Both the position numbers and the translations under genes were made by a program. The notes under the pieces were generated by a model that saw nothing but the letters and a program-made list of their open reading frames with translations, was not told the DNA's origin and ran no database searches. A DNA stretch of 64,000 nt from Clostridium cibarium (lineage in GTDB: Bacteria; Bacillota; Clostridia; Clostridiales; Clostridiaceae), in assembly GCF_014836335.1 (NCBI RefSeq), contig NZ_JACSRA010000019.1:1-64000 (forward strand). Direction: 5' to 3'. Below are positions 15,801 through 25,931 of this stretch, piece by piece. Position 1 is the first letter of the stretch, and each line of letters starts with the position of its first letter.

Positions 15801-18800
15801 TAATTATAATTTGTTTCATTTCCTAGTGCATCTATTTTTTTAATTATTTCTCCATAACTATCATACACATATCTAAAGGAATCTTTGCTTCCATTAACTT
15901 TAGCTTGAAGTTCTGGATTAATTTCTTCAACTAAATTGTTTGCTAAGTTATATTTTAATGTAACTCCATACCTAGCATCATCACTATTACCTGAAACATA
16001 TCCGTTTCCATCAATAACTTTTACTTTATTACCATTAGCATCATATACATTTTTAACAACAACTTGATTTATCGGATTAATTACAGCAACTAATCTATTA
16101 AGTTTATCATATTGAAAAGTTGTTGAATTACCTTTTGCATTTGTAAAAGTAGTATTATTACCATTTAAATCATACTTATAAACACTCTTTTTACTTAAAT
16201 TATCAATAACATTCTCTACCTGATTCATAGAATTATAAGTATATGAAGTAGTGTTTCCTTTTTCATCTTTACTCTTAATTTGATTTCCAACTTCATCATA
16301 CGAAAATTCATTACTAACATCTTTGCCATTATATTTATACTGTACTTTTTCTAATTGTCCTAGTTCATTATATACAAATGATGTAGAATAATTATCCCTG
16401 TTTTCTTTATTGGAATCATTATATCCATATGCCTTCGGAGAAATTTCTTTAATTTTATTTCCTTGTATATCATATTCAAATCCAGTTATCATCTGGATTT
16501 TCCCAGCATATTCTTTATCTCTTAAATTAACTATATTCTCCATAGACGCAGCATTTTCTACATCTGCTTCATCTACCAATTTAATAGACTTCTTCATTCT
16601 ATTATTATTATCATATTCAAATTTTGAAATACTACTTTTATTTGTATCTAAAAGTTTTTCAGTTTTTATTAAATTGTTGTTTAAATCATAATAATTCTTT
16701 TCGCTTCCTCCTGAATTATTTTTCTTTGTATCTAGAAGATTATTTTTATAATAGCTATAATTTATAATTCTATGATTATTAGGATTATCACTTCCTGATA
16801 TATCCTTAGTTATTAAATTTCCTAGTACATCATAACTATAATTTTCAGTAGCATATCTAATAGCTTTGTTACTATCTAAGTCAATAGGGTGTTTTACATT
16901 AATTAGTCTATTATCTTCATCATATTGATTATAAGTGACATTACCTCTTTTGTCTTTTGCAGAAATTACATTAGCATTTTTATCATAATTATATTCTATA
17001 GTATTACCATATGAATCAATCTCTTTCTTTACTTTTCCTAAAGGATTATATTCATACTTTGTTATATTTCCCATTAGATCTTGAACTTGAATCTTTTCCT
17101 CTAACTTATTATAGGTATAATTTACAGAACCTCCATTTGGATACTTAACACTTGCTAAAGTACCATCACTATTATAACTATAGGTAGTAGTATTTCCTTT
17201 TGCATCTTTTTCAGTTTCTATATCTCCGAGGGATGTATACGTATAAAAAGCACTATTTCCTTTTGCATCTGTGACTTTAGTTTTTTTATTTCTAAAATCA
17301 TATTCATATGAAGTTCCTACTGAAGTATCTATATTACCATTATAATTTTTACCATCTACATCTTTTATTACATTTCCATTACCATCATATTTAAACTTTT
17401 TAACGACCTTATTATCTGAATCATAAACAGTATCTTTCCTATTCATACTGTCATAGGTAGTAGAATTACCAATCATATTGTTTACTGACTGAGGCTTGTC
17501 CTTATTTACATCATAATATTTTGGTAATATCTCTTTAAGTAAATTACCTACATTATCATAAACATATCTAGTTACCTTAACATTACTGTCTGTAGATGGT
17601 TCTTTTTTTCTTATCATTCTACCTAATACATCATAATCATAATAAGAGGTAACATTATTAGCATTAGTTTCTGAAACTTTTTTACCACCAGCATCATAAT
17701 TATATTGTGTTTTGTTTCCTACAGGATCATATTCTGTTGTAATCCTATTTAAGTTATCATAATAATAAGATTTTGCACTATTATTACCATCTGTTTCATT
17801 AATTTTATTTCCTACATAATCATAGACATTTAAATTAATAAAGTTCTCAGGCTTATTAGGAGCAATTTCAGTCATAATCAATTTGTTTTTCTTATCATAA
17901 CTCAATATTCTCGTATTATTTTCTTCATCATTGACTATAGTTTGGTAAACAGGACTTAAACATTCAAATATTCCATTACCTTTTACTCCAAAATCACTAT
18001 TATTAAGTACGGTATTAAATAAATTATTATCAGTAGTACTTTCCTTAAATTGAACATTTCTATACAATATATATCCTTTAGTAGCTGGTTTAGCTGTTGT
18101 TGATGGATATAATAACACTCTAGCTACAGAATCTGCTGCAGCTGCTTCCACCTCAAAATGCTGCCATTTTCCTTTTTTGGTGTTATCATATTTAAAACTA
18201 CATGGGAATCCTTTTTCTCCATCTGCTATAAAGGTATTGCCCGTAGTCTGAACATCAGCATCTTTTGATATAAAGGCATCGAAACTATATTTATACTTTT
18301 TACCCTTTGCAACTGGAATATCAGCTCCATGAAATGTATATATGGCGTTTTGTCCAAAATCATATTTATAAATGCTATTTTTATTTTGAACACCTACATT
18401 ATAATCTAAATTCATAGATTTTTTCTCTGTTGTATCCCCCTCAAAAAATGCTTTCTTTATTAATTTATCAGCACTATTATAGGTATATTGTATGCTGTCA
18501 CCATTAATATTAGTTTCTTTTATTTTGTTATTATGAGCATCATAGGTATATTCTTTCGTAACCTCATCATTTTCCATATTCTGAACTAAATTTCCAACTG
18601 AATCATATATATAACTAACTAAGTTACCATTTTGATCCTTTACATCAACATCCCTATTTGATGAATAATAATCATTATAGGTATATTCTTTTGTAGTATT
18701 ATCTGAATACGTAATTTTTGTAGGTCTATTAAACTTATCATACTCATATGAAGTCCTATTATTATTAGCATCAGTTTCAGATATTTTATTTGACGTATTA

Positions 18801-20863
18801 ATATCGTATGAATATTTTTGAGCTATTTCTTTTCCATCTACAATAGTATAGGATTTAGTCAAATATGCTCCTTTAGTATCATTCTTATTTTCATCTACTC
18901 CATATTCATAATTTTCAATATAACTATTGCCTGAATTATCAGCATTGTGAATATTCTTATATATAATATTCCCATATTTATCATAATTGAAATCTGTAGT
19001 TTTTACACTTCCATTATTATATTCCCTAGTTTGCTTAATGCTTCCATTAGTAGATATATCGTTTTCTAACTTCGCTGTATTGCCAAAATTAGTTTTCCAA
19101 ATTTTTGACTTTAATACATTAAAATTGTTTGTATCATATGTGTAATAGGTGGTATGTTCATTATCAGTTAGATTACCATTTGCATCTCTATTTCCATTTA
19201 CATCTGTATAGCTTGTTAAATTACCCAAATCATCATATGTAAAGTTCTCTACACTTACAACTGGATTGCTACTAACTTTTCCATTTTCCACTTTATAAGT
19301 TTGTTTTATGTTTTTAGATGGAAATTTATTTGTTCCATATTCGTACTGCGTAGTTTCTTTAGTATCTTTTCCTACCTTTTCCGTACTTATTAATTGATTT
19401 CTTCCCGAATATGTGAACTTTGTCTTAACACCTAAACTATCTACTTTTTCAGTAAAATACCTATATGTATTGTTTAAATAATTTGCATCACTTCCATTAT
19501 ATCCTGCAACTCCATATCCACTTGCATCATTGGTGTAAGTATACTTAACAACATTTTTTGTATCAAAAATAAATTTATCTAGAAAGTTACTTTTACTGTC
19601 ATCATACCCTGTTTTAGATAATTCTTTTACTGCTGTAACCTTTCTATGTTCCATACTTCCTTTATCAGTTAACTTTTTAACATACGTTCCATATTCATAC
19701 CTTACCAACCTATTACTTTTATTATCATCCACTTGTACTAGATTTTCATAAGTATTTTCGGCTGAATATTTATTACCATTTTCAAAGGTAAATCCTGCAT
19801 TTACTTTTTCAAACCAAAAATGATATCTTAAATCTCCATCCACTCCATAAACACGTTGAACTCTTTCTCTTAAACTATGAGATGAATAGTTAGACATCAA
19901 CACAGAGTTTTTATCATAAATAATCTTTTTTTCATCAGGCAAATTAATAATTACTTGAAATTTTCCTTGTAACTCTCCTGAATCACTTGATACATAATAA
20001 TTCTGATCTTCATTATATTGAATATTGACAACACGCCCTATTGTATCAGTAATTTTACTTATTAACCTTCTTGTTCTTGTATAATCGTCTGTAACATATG
20101 TATCTGTACAATATTCAAATTTGATTGTGTTATCATATCTATCTTTTATAGAAAGTATTCTTCCATCTTCTGAAAAATATGTTTTCTTTCCATTCTTATC
20201 TATAGATACATACTTGGATGTTCCATCACTTTGTCCATTACTATATGTTTTATCTTCTTTGATAACTAAATCCTTCGCATCATGTCCCTCTATAGAATAA
20301 TTACCTTTATTATTAATTATTCTATATATATCTCCATTTTCAGCATGCAAGTACATATAGCTACTTCCATCACTATTGCTTTTAATCTCAATTGTAGGAA
20401 AAGAAAACCTCTGTCCAATTCCTAAATTATATCTATTTTCGTAAAATGATGATGTTTTTTCATCTGAACTAACATAATCAACCCAAACTCCATTTTCATA
20501 TCTTGATTTCATTTCATGTAAGTTTGATGTATCACTATTATATATTCTTTTTATTTCAAGATTTAATCCATTTCTTCCTGGTAAAACAAAATCAGTTTGA
20601 ATAAGTTTTAATCTACCAGTCTTAGGATCTACATTCTCGCTAGTATTATTTGATTTCAAATCAACTACTGAACTATTTGAATCCGTTTTCCCACCATTAT
20701 TAGGATTTGAAAATGTAGCTGATGCAGTTCCCGTCGAATATTGAGTCTGTGGCCCAACAAGGTTATTAAGATGCTCTTCTACAGTTTCTGCCTTAACCAT
20801 CTTATTGGGAATTAGAAGAATTAATATTGATGTTAACATTAATCCCTTCCATATGCGTTTCAT
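12869..20863 (-). CDS. Giant secreted RHS/YD-repeat polymorphic toxin
   Basis: The product has 2,664 residues with no internal stop. A Sec signal peptide occupies about residues 1-25 (ending KMVKAE). A DUF6531-like N-terminal region (VDPKTGRLKLIQTDFVLPGRNG) follows, then dozens of YD repeats of the type YDxxGNxxxxxDxxGN. The RHS-associated core (LYYLRARYYNPKVGRFISED, ending NVDPSGH) falls near residue 2266. Next come a hydrophobic Gly/Ala stretch, a heptad-like segment of repeated LDGMIQALNEMNK units, and the linker shared with orphan tip 4 (about 2435-2542). The toxin spans 2543-2664, with an SPHVHQPTRN motif. The YD shell normally encloses the tip. Export by Sec, as in WapA, is inferred; the toxin activity is unknown to me (possibly an Ntox-type nuclease). 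Confidence 0.95.
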   Translation of the reverse strand: MKRIWKGLMLTSILILLIPNKMVKAETVEEHLNNLVGPQTQYSTGTASATFSNPNNGGKTDSNSSVVDLKSNNTSENVDPKTGRLKLIQTDFVLPGRNGLNLEIKRIYNSDTSNLHEMKSRYENGVWVDYVSSDEKTSSFYENRYNLGIGQRFSFPTIEIKSNSDGSSYMYLHAENGDIYRIINNKGNYSIEGHDAKDLVIKEDKTYSNGQSDGTSKYVSIDKNGKKTYFSEDGRILSIKDRYDNTIKFEYCTDTYVTDDYTRTRRLISKITDTIGRVVNIQYNEDQNYYVSSDSGELQGKFQVIINLPDEKKIIYDKNSVLMSNYSSHSLRERVQRVYGVDGDLRYHFWFEKVNAGFTFENGNKYSAENTYENLVQVDDNKSNRLVRYEYGTYVKKLTDKGSMEHRKVTAVKELSKTGYDDSKSNFLDKFIFDTKNVVKYTYTNDASGYGVAGYNGSDANYLNNTYRYFTEKVDSLGVKTKFTYSGRNQLISTEKVGKDTKETTQYEYGTNKFPSKNIKQTYKVENGKVSSNPVVSVENFTYDDLGNLTSYTDVNGNRDANGNLTDNEHTTYYTYDTNNFNVLKSKIWKTNFGNTAKLENDISTNGSIKQTREYNNGSVKTTDFNYDKYGNIIYKNIHNADNSGNSYIENYEYGVDENKNDTKGAYLTKSYTIVDGKEIAQKYSYDINTSNKISETDANNNRTSYEYDKFNRPTKITYSDNTTKEYTYNDYYSSNRDVDVKDQNGNLVSYIYDSVGNLVQNMENDEVTKEYTYDAHNNKIKETNINGDSIQYTYNSADKLIKKAFFEGDTTEKKSMNLDYNVGVQNKNSIYKYDFGQNAIYTFHGADIPVAKGKKYKYSFDAFISKDADVQTTGNTFIADGEKGFPCSFKYDNTKKGKWQHFEVEAAAADSVARVLLYPSTTAKPATKGYILYRNVQFKESTTDNNLFNTVLNNSDFGVKGNGIFECLSPVYQTIVNDEENNTRILSYDKKNKLIMTEIAPNKPENFINLNVYDYVGNKINETDGNNSAKSYYYDNLNRITTEYDPVGNKTQYNYDAGGKKVSETNANNVTSYYDYDVLGRMIRKKEPSTDSNVKVTRYVYDNVGNLLKEILPKYYDVNKDKPQSVNNMIGNSTTYDSMNRKDTVYDSDNKVVKKFKYDGNGNVIKDVDGKNYNGNIDTSVGTSYEYDFRNKKTKVTDAKGNSAFYTYTSLGDIETEKDAKGNTTTYSYNSDGTLASVKYPNGGSVNYTYNKLEEKIQVQDLMGNITKYEYNPLGKVKKEIDSYGNTIEYNYDKNANVISAKDKRGNVTYNQYDEDNRLINVKHPIDLDSNKAIRYATENYSYDVLGNLITKDISGSDNPNNHRIINYSYYKNNLLDTKKNNSGGSEKNYYDLNNNLIKTEKLLDTNKSSISKFEYDNNNRMKKSIKLVDEADVENAASMENIVNLRDKEYAGKIQMITGFEYDIQGNKIKEISPKAYGYNDSNKENRDNYSTSFVYNELGQLEKVQYKYNGKDVSNEFSYDEVGNQIKSKDEKGNTTSYTYNSMNQVENVIDNLSKKSVYKYDLNGNNTTFTNAKGNSTTFQYDKLNRLVAVINPINQVVVKNVYDANGNKVKVIDGNGYVSGNSDDARYGVTLKYNLANNLVEEINPELQAKVNGSKDSFRYVYDSYGEIIKKIDALGNETNYNYDNLGNLIKVIDAMGNSTSYSYDKNSNKIYMKDGLNRETFYSYGLSGLINNIKDPEGKVVSYRYDLNENLTKETDKNGNDVKYGYDNKNELVSKSVPKTGDSISYSYDELGNRKEMKDSTGVTAYEYDANSQLLNVKKDGNLQLTYTYDEIGNKNSMTDSKAFKTTYTYDKASRLNTVNYAGKTVTYNYDNSGNKKSIVYPGGSTETITYDKDNRLSSILNKTSGGISISKYDYTYYDNGLQRSKKDSLGTTNYEYNKNGAITKVTSPKNIKTYSYDGVNNRVSEVENNIADHSSGYFDNSGKEMKYRNKESKYTYDKNNKLSNVVEQMNDDKNNKLFQKNNIYTYDNNGNQIKEDVSYLEQTATSANTSNSAAKVTTVNKNNSTTINQFDGFNRLKKVDITQGTNKVTTEFNYNGDDLRTKKTTIDSKNNNLSQVTNYLYDGQNVIQESNEKGQLTNRYVMGDNYICKIDGNNKSNYYMYNGHGDVVQTIDESGNVENKYDYDVFGNSTLTEEKSYNPIRYSGEFNDNSTGLYYLRARYYNPKVGRFISEDSYAGEDYDTSRLNRYTYCGNEPVLNVDPSGHNFTGAVGGFLLGAGEATIGTPAMVVGGVLLGVWALYSTVDTITTINNGRSYSGSASSPFELNLDLDWRFSSSTISTYSGSTYSGSSISNLSTTTYGISNTVSGMSDALDGINQGINQSIRGVNQINKALDGMIQALNEMNKALDDMIEALHEISIAFDGIFKEKKIDVNISNFDIAGSAPTHVDIVPTESELGDNITTVPISPPKTMDDYTEILYPNSSSEDSDIITGVPDNPQDILDGLEVLLIPPKSPIPNGIIDDDFYGGRDLVPLIMMTIEGTGNADWIINKGYKPQPGERTLEGFIKNNVSADAEVGLYTKSPGFNNNSKGIGGQFKRIGVDEHAGLSPHVHQPTRNVAPNGNIYGNTGRLTSNGGVTSPTELDVKQLYDYLFNNKYRP
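13234..13557 (-). repeat. RHS linker DNA duplicated at 1839-2162
   Basis: This is the in-gene copy of the repeat. It encodes the Pro/Asp/Ile-rich linker just before the toxin domain and ends at the toxin boundary (LIMMT), where the copies diverge completely. Confidence 0.95.
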
Positions 20864-20874
20864 AATTACTCCCC

Positions 20875-21741
20875 CTAATTCTCGTATTTACTTGCATATA
20901 TTTTTGAATAAATTTTTTCTTCTTTGTTTACTCCTACTAACTCCTTAATTAAATCTTCACTTTCTATATTTGCTTTTCTTGCAATTGATAAAGCTTTAAT
21001 TACTTGCTCTTCTGTTATAGATTTATTAGAAGAATATTTTACTATATCGGCACTTGTTATAGCAGTTGAGTATAGTGATTCTTCTAAATTTAATATTCCA
21101 AGACTTAACTTTATTTTTCTCCAATTTCCATCTTTTTTTCTTTCATCAATTAAGTCCTCAAATTTACCAAGTCCTTTTTGTGAAATTCTATCTGCAATCA
21201 TTATGTCATCAGTCTTTAAATTACTGTTTTTTAATATTTCGTCAATAAGGCCATCCTGAAAATTTGATGGAACAAACTCCTTGTTTTTTTTATTATACTT
21301 TTCAAATACACCTTCCCAACTAACACTACCATCCTTATCTTTTAGCAAATTTAGAATATCTTCAACTTGTCCATATTTTTCATAAATAAAGTTATAGCAT
21401 GTAAATACATCTGAAGGATTATATCCTTTTTTTAAAGCTTCATTAACTTTTTCTTGAAATTCTTCTGGAACATCTAATTCAACAATTAATTTTTTGTAAT
21501 TTTCAATATTTCTATCTGCATCTTTTTCATCATTTTTCCTAATAACATCAGTTATCTCATCCTCTAAATTTACCTCTGTAGTATCAACTTCCTTAGGAGT
21601 GTATTTTGACTCTTCTAAGTTTCCAACACCTGCATTATTATATGCGTCTTTTTTATTTCTAATAGTATAAATAGTAATAATAACCCCTACTATTAAGAGT
21701 AAACTTATTACTCCGTAAATTACTCTTTTATCTTTCTTCAT
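20875..21741 (-). CDS. Single-pass membrane protein upstream of RHS gene
   Basis: The product has 288 residues. Short cytoplasmic start MKKDKRV is followed by one membrane segment (about residues 8-28, VIYGVISLLLIVGVIITIYT). The long, charged, mostly helical outer domain contains VIRKNDEKDADRNIENYKK and a repeated pattern of short helices. AGGTAGG lies upstream. The gene ends 11 bases before the RHS start and begins 5 bases after the preceding membrane-protein gene, so all three are cotranscribed. I recognise no family. A role in RHS folding, anchoring or export at the membrane is a reasonable guess from position. Confidence 0.7.
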   Translation of the reverse strand: MKKDKRVIYGVISLLLIVGVIITIYTIRNKKDAYNNAGVGNLEESKYTPKEVDTTEVNLEDEITDVIRKNDEKDADRNIENYKKLIVELDVPEEFQEKVNEALKKGYNPSDVFTCYNFIYEKYGQVEDILNLLKDKDGSVSWEGVFEKYNKKNKEFVPSNFQDGLIDEILKNSNLKTDDIMIADRISQKGLGKFEDLIDERKKDGNWRKIKLSLGILNLEESLYSTAITSADIVKYSSNKSITEEQVIKALSIARKANIESEDLIKELVGVNKEEKIYSKIYASKYEN

Positions 21742-21746
21742 AAGTA

Positions 21747-22541
21747 TTACCTACCTTCAACATTTAAACTTCTACTGTTAATATCATCTATTTCTCTCAT
21801 AGCATCTTCTGTTGGATGTTGTACCTTTGAATCATTAGTATTATTAAACTTTTCGTTCTTAGACTTGTTATTATTCATATCATTACTTAATCCATTATTC
21901 ATACTTTTATCTTCTACATTCTTATCACTGTTTTTAGTATTATTAGTTTCCTGCTGTACTTTTTCTAAATAAACCTGTTCTATTTTCGATGAAGTTATTA
22001 TTTCACCATTTTTTATTTTATTTATATTTTCATCTTTTTCTTTTTTATAATCATCTTCATTTGTTAAATATTTTTCCAAATCAATATTTAATTGTATAGA
22101 CAAAAGATATTCATCCAGAACAATTTCGTAGCCTCCAAATTTATCCTTTAATTTTAATAATAAACATACCGCTTTATTCTCCTCTATTTTATTTTGTAAT
22201 AGAACATACTCATCATATAAAGCTAAGTTATCTTTACTTCTTTCCATAATTATTTGTTTTAATTCATTAATTAAATTTTCTACTATTGATTTTGTTTCTT
22301 TTATATCATCAACTTTAAATTGTCCTGAATATATATCCTTTGAATACTTATCAACATCTAACTTTTTACTAAAATTATTTCTATTATTATCTTCTGAAAC
22401 TTGCGAAGCCTTCGGAATATTTTCTTTAGCTTGAGACTTTCTTAAATTCACTATTTGAAATATACATGTTGTTATAACAATTGCCATCATAACAACAATT
22501 GAAATAACTTTCATAAAAAACTTACTTTTATTAAATTTCAT
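21747..22541 (-). CDS. Single-pass membrane protein, first gene of the RHS operon core
   Basis: The product has about 264 residues from the ATG at 22539-22541, preceded by GTGGGGAG; GTG codons slightly upstream are alternatives. One membrane segment spans about residues 10-32 (VISIVVMMAIVITTCIFQIV). A charged helical domain follows, then a low-complexity tail very rich in Asn, Asp and Ser (NNGLSNDMNNNKSKNEKFNN). No known family. It resembles its downstream neighbour in layout (short inside, one helix, long helical outside domain) and may form a complex with it that serves the RHS protein. Confidence 0.65.
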   Translation of the reverse strand: MKFNKSKFFMKVISIVVMMAIVITTCIFQIVNLRKSQAKENIPKASQVSEDNNRNNFSKKLDVDKYSKDIYSGQFKVDDIKETKSIVENLINELKQIIMERSKDNLALYDEYVLLQNKIEENKAVCLLLKLKDKFGGYEIVLDEYLLSIQLNIDLEKYLTNEDDYKKEKDENINKIKNGEIITSSKIEQVYLEKVQQETNNTKNSDKNVEDKSMNNGLSNDMNNNKSKNEKFNNTNDSKVQHPTEDAMREIDDINSRSLNVEGR

Positions 22542-22717
22542 CTTACTCCCCACCACCCCAATATTTAACTTTATTGTTTAAGCCAACCAAAAATAAATTA
22601 GAAAGTTTATTATATATGTAAGTTTTAAACTTTCGCATCTTTATTAAATTTAGCCATTTGGCCTTACAAAACTAAATTTCTAAATCTATTTATTAATATC
22701 TTATACAAATTAACAAC

Positions 22718-25700
22718 TTACTTCGCTATTTTTCCACTTGACATTCCATTTAATAAATAATCAAAATAATATAATTTATTATTTTCACCATACTTATTCC
22801 TCAAATCTTGATATTTATCCTTGTAAGTTTTAAGAATAAAGTTCTCACTTCCATTTCTTCCTTCCTTCATACCATTATCTAAAAAGTGATTCATAATTGA
22901 ATAAAAATCTGTTCCAAAAGCTTTTACTACATCCGGATTATTTTTACAATAATATCCCATATTAAAGATAGGCGAAAGATTTCTATTTTCTTTATATCCG
23001 TAAGTTTTAAAATGATTATATGCTGCTTCATAATTAGTTGAACCAAAAGCAGCTACCAAATCCGCATTATTTTGCAAATAATATTTAACATCAAAAACTG
23101 CTGAAGCACATCTTCCTTCTTTAATACCATAAGTTATAAAGTGATTATATAATTGTCCTTCATCATAGCCAAATGCATTCTTTAAATCTGAATATTTCTC
23201 AGCATAAAAAGCTGCATCAAAAAATTGATCTCCACAGTTACTTCTTTTATTGAAAGTGAATTCTCTACTAATATTTTTAAAGACAATCTTCATTTTGTGA
23301 GATCCATTTGTTAATTTCGCCAACACAGAATTGTCTATTTTTATTTCAAATCCACTTACTCCCGAATATTTATAATCTGGATATTTCGCCTTTATATCAT
23401 TTCTTGTTATTCCTAATGTAATCATATAATCTGGGTTACCAAATATTGCCCAAGCACTAACTAGATTACCATCAATATAAATCATGTTATTATCTTGGAA
23501 CAAATCATCAGTATTTTTTATCTGATCAGGTGAATATGGACTTAGTACATATCCAGAAACAACAAACTTTCCAGAACCCTCATTTGATTTACTTGTTGAT
23601 TCAACAACAATATCATTAGACTTGTTATTAATATTTATTTCAATTTCTTTTTCAACGTTTTTTAGTTTAATTTTTAGCTTATGTTTTCCGTTAGAAAACT
23701 TTCCAGTGTCAATTGTAAAAGAAAAACCACATTTATCTGCATACTTATAATCTGGATATTTCTTTTTAACATCATTCCTTGGAAACTGCACTTGTAACGC
23801 CATATTCCCCATAAACTCATTTTGCCCCTTACCATCAATTAAAACATTGCAGTCGCCTTCCCATGATGGCATAAATTCGCTTGGATCATAACTACTTATT
23901 ATATAACCTGTTCCTGTTATAATTCCTTCTACTGCTTGATTACTATTAATTCCTTCAATCACTATCTCTGGTGTTATATTTTTAACATTAATAGTAAACT
24001 CTTTTTCTGAATTCAAAATTTTTATTTTTATTTTATGTTGTCCATCTTTTAAAGCCATAGTATCAATTTTAAAAGAAAACCCACATCTATCTGAATATTT
24101 ATAATTTGGAGACCTCTGCTTAACATCATCTCTCTTTAGTTGTGTTGTTATTTTATTGTTGTAAGTCAATTCGCCATCAATATACACGCCACAATTAGAA
24201 CTGAATAATAACTTATTGTTCTCTATTAAACTTGGATCGTAACTACTTATTATATAGCCTGTTCCTTTAATAATTCCTCCTTGTATTTTGGTAGTATCTA
24301 TTCCTTCTATCACCATATCTGCTACATCATTTTGTACATTTATAGAAAACTCTTTTTCTAACCCTATAAACTTAAATTTTATTTTATGATGACCATTTGA
24401 TAGATGTAAAGTATTGAGAGTAAAAGAAAAACCACATTTATCTGAATACTTATAATCTGAGTATTTTTGTTTAATATCATCTCTTTTTATTTGCATTATT
24501 AAATTACCATAATCAACCGACTGATCATCTACATACATTTTACAATTATAATCATATGAATTTTCATCGTTAAATGTACTTGGATCATAACTACTTAAAA
24601 CGTAGCCTGTTCCTTTAATAAGTCCTGATTGAATTTGACTTGTATTTATCCCTTCAACTATTATATCCTTATACTTATTTTGTACATTTATGGTAAACTC
24701 TTTTTCTAAGCTACAAAACCTTAACTTTACTGTATGTTTACCATCAGATAGTTTTGTAGTGTCAATCTTAAAAGAAAAACCACATTTATCTGCATAAATA
24801 TAAGTTGGGTTCTTTTTCTTTACATCATCTCTGTATATCCCTACTGCTAATTTATTATCAAAAGTTTCTGATTGTGCTTTACCATCTACATAAACGTCAG
24901 CATTTTCGCCAAAAAAGTCTGAACCTCCAATTGAAAAATCGCTTGGATTATAACTACTTAAAATATATCCACTTCCATTAATAATTCCTTGTTGCATTTG
25001 ACTATAATCAGAATTATCAAGTATTACCTGTCTTTGAATATTATTAACATTAATTTTAAATTCCTTACTTGTCTCATGGAACATCAATTTTAGCGTATGC
25101 TGCCCATTAGCTATATTATACGTATCAAATTCAAATGAAAAACCTGAATTTCTAACATTACTATAATTAGAATATTTTAATTCTAAATCACTTCGTTCTG
25201 TACCAACAAGAAAATCTTGAATTTGTCCAGTTTTATCCAGACCATCAATAAAAATTTTAGCATTTACTAAAGTTCTATCATTGCTTAAAAAACAACCTTT
25301 TACTTCCATATTACCACTTATCTCTTTTGAAAAATCTTGATTTTCAACAAAAATCAAAGTCTCCGGATGTGATTGTTCTGGCTTAGGTTCTGGGGTTGGA
25401 TTGGATTCTAATTCAGTTTTTTCTTGCAAATAATTACTCTTTGAAACCACTTTTCCAGAACTATTTTTTGCTACTATACGGAACTTATAAGACTGATTAG
25501 GCGCTAAATACTTCACTGTATATTTTGTTTCTCCGTTAACTTTCCCATCTAACCTATTACTATCCCTATAAATCTCATATGTAATAGATTCTGATTCATT
25601 ACTAACCTTGTCCCATTCTAAAGTTATGCTATTGCTGTTTTTGACTGAACACCAAACTTTAATCAATCCACTAGTAACTCCTTTATTGCTTGTATTGCCT

Positions 25701-25861
25701 CCCGATTGATTGGCAATATTTTTTTGCTGCGAAACACTGTTTGCAGTAGTTTCAGCGTATGCTTTTGTATCATTATTATCGAAAGGACTTAATAGTCCTA
25801 ACACATTTACACATACAGCACAAATTGTAAATAATGATACTTTCTTTAAAAATTTCTTCAT
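22718..25861 (-). CDS. Large secreted repeat protein (FN3, six tandem domains, C-terminal repeats)
   Basis: The product has about 1,047 residues. The start at 25859-25861 follows GGGGG by 9 bases. A Sec signal peptide ends near AYAET. A fibronectin type III domain covers about residues 70-150, then a Pro/Glu spacer (SNPTPEPKPEQ). Six domains of about 110-120 residues follow, each with a GTGYIISSYDPS-like start, a YIDG strand, a RDDVK-PDYKY-DKCGFSF block and an EKEFTINV end. The C-terminus has four ~45-residue units of the type YYLQNNADLVAAFG with EGR. There is no LPXTG anchor. Surface adhesion or carbohydrate binding is inferred. A promoter is visible upstream, and 176 bases separate it from the RHS operon core. 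Confidence 0.8.
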   Translation of the reverse strand: MKKFLKKVSLFTICAVCVNVLGLLSPFDNNDTKAYAETTANSVSQQKNIANQSGGNTSNKGVTSGLIKVWCSVKNSNSITLEWDKVSNESESITYEIYRDSNRLDGKVNGETKYTVKYLAPNQSYKFRIVAKNSSGKVVSKSNYLQEKTELESNPTPEPKPEQSHPETLIFVENQDFSKEISGNMEVKGCFLSNDRTLVNAKIFIDGLDKTGQIQDFLVGTERSDLELKYSNYSNVRNSGFSFEFDTYNIANGQHTLKLMFHETSKEFKINVNNIQRQVILDNSDYSQMQQGIINGSGYILSSYNPSDFSIGGSDFFGENADVYVDGKAQSETFDNKLAVGIYRDDVKKKNPTYIYADKCGFSFKIDTTKLSDGKHTVKLRFCSLEKEFTINVQNKYKDIIVEGINTSQIQSGLIKGTGYVLSSYDPSTFNDENSYDYNCKMYVDDQSVDYGNLIMQIKRDDIKQKYSDYKYSDKCGFSFTLNTLHLSNGHHKIKFKFIGLEKEFSINVQNDVADMVIEGIDTTKIQGGIIKGTGYIISSYDPSLIENNKLLFSSNCGVYIDGELTYNNKITTQLKRDDVKQRSPNYKYSDRCGFSFKIDTMALKDGQHKIKIKILNSEKEFTINVKNITPEIVIEGINSNQAVEGIITGTGYIISSYDPSEFMPSWEGDCNVLIDGKGQNEFMGNMALQVQFPRNDVKKKYPDYKYADKCGFSFTIDTGKFSNGKHKLKIKLKNVEKEIEININNKSNDIVVESTSKSNEGSGKFVVSGYVLSPYSPDQIKNTDDLFQDNNMIYIDGNLVSAWAIFGNPDYMITLGITRNDIKAKYPDYKYSGVSGFEIKIDNSVLAKLTNGSHKMKIVFKNISREFTFNKRSNCGDQFFDAAFYAEKYSDLKNAFGYDEGQLYNHFITYGIKEGRCASAVFDVKYYLQNNADLVAAFGSTNYEAAYNHFKTYGYKENRNLSPIFNMGYYCKNNPDVVKAFGTDFYSIMNHFLDNGMKEGRNGSENFILKTYKDKYQDLRNKYGENNKLYYFDYLLNGMSSGKIAK

Positions 25862-25931
25862 ATAATTCATCCCCCTTGTAAGTAGTTTTAATATTAAAAA
25901 ATTTATTTTTTTAATATTAATTATCTTTACA

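Noticed and set aside
14100-20400. Regularly spaced repeats that could suggest a CRISPR array
   Set aside because: They are degenerate, lie in one open frame and encode YD repeats; there are no identical direct repeats with unique spacers and no cas genes.
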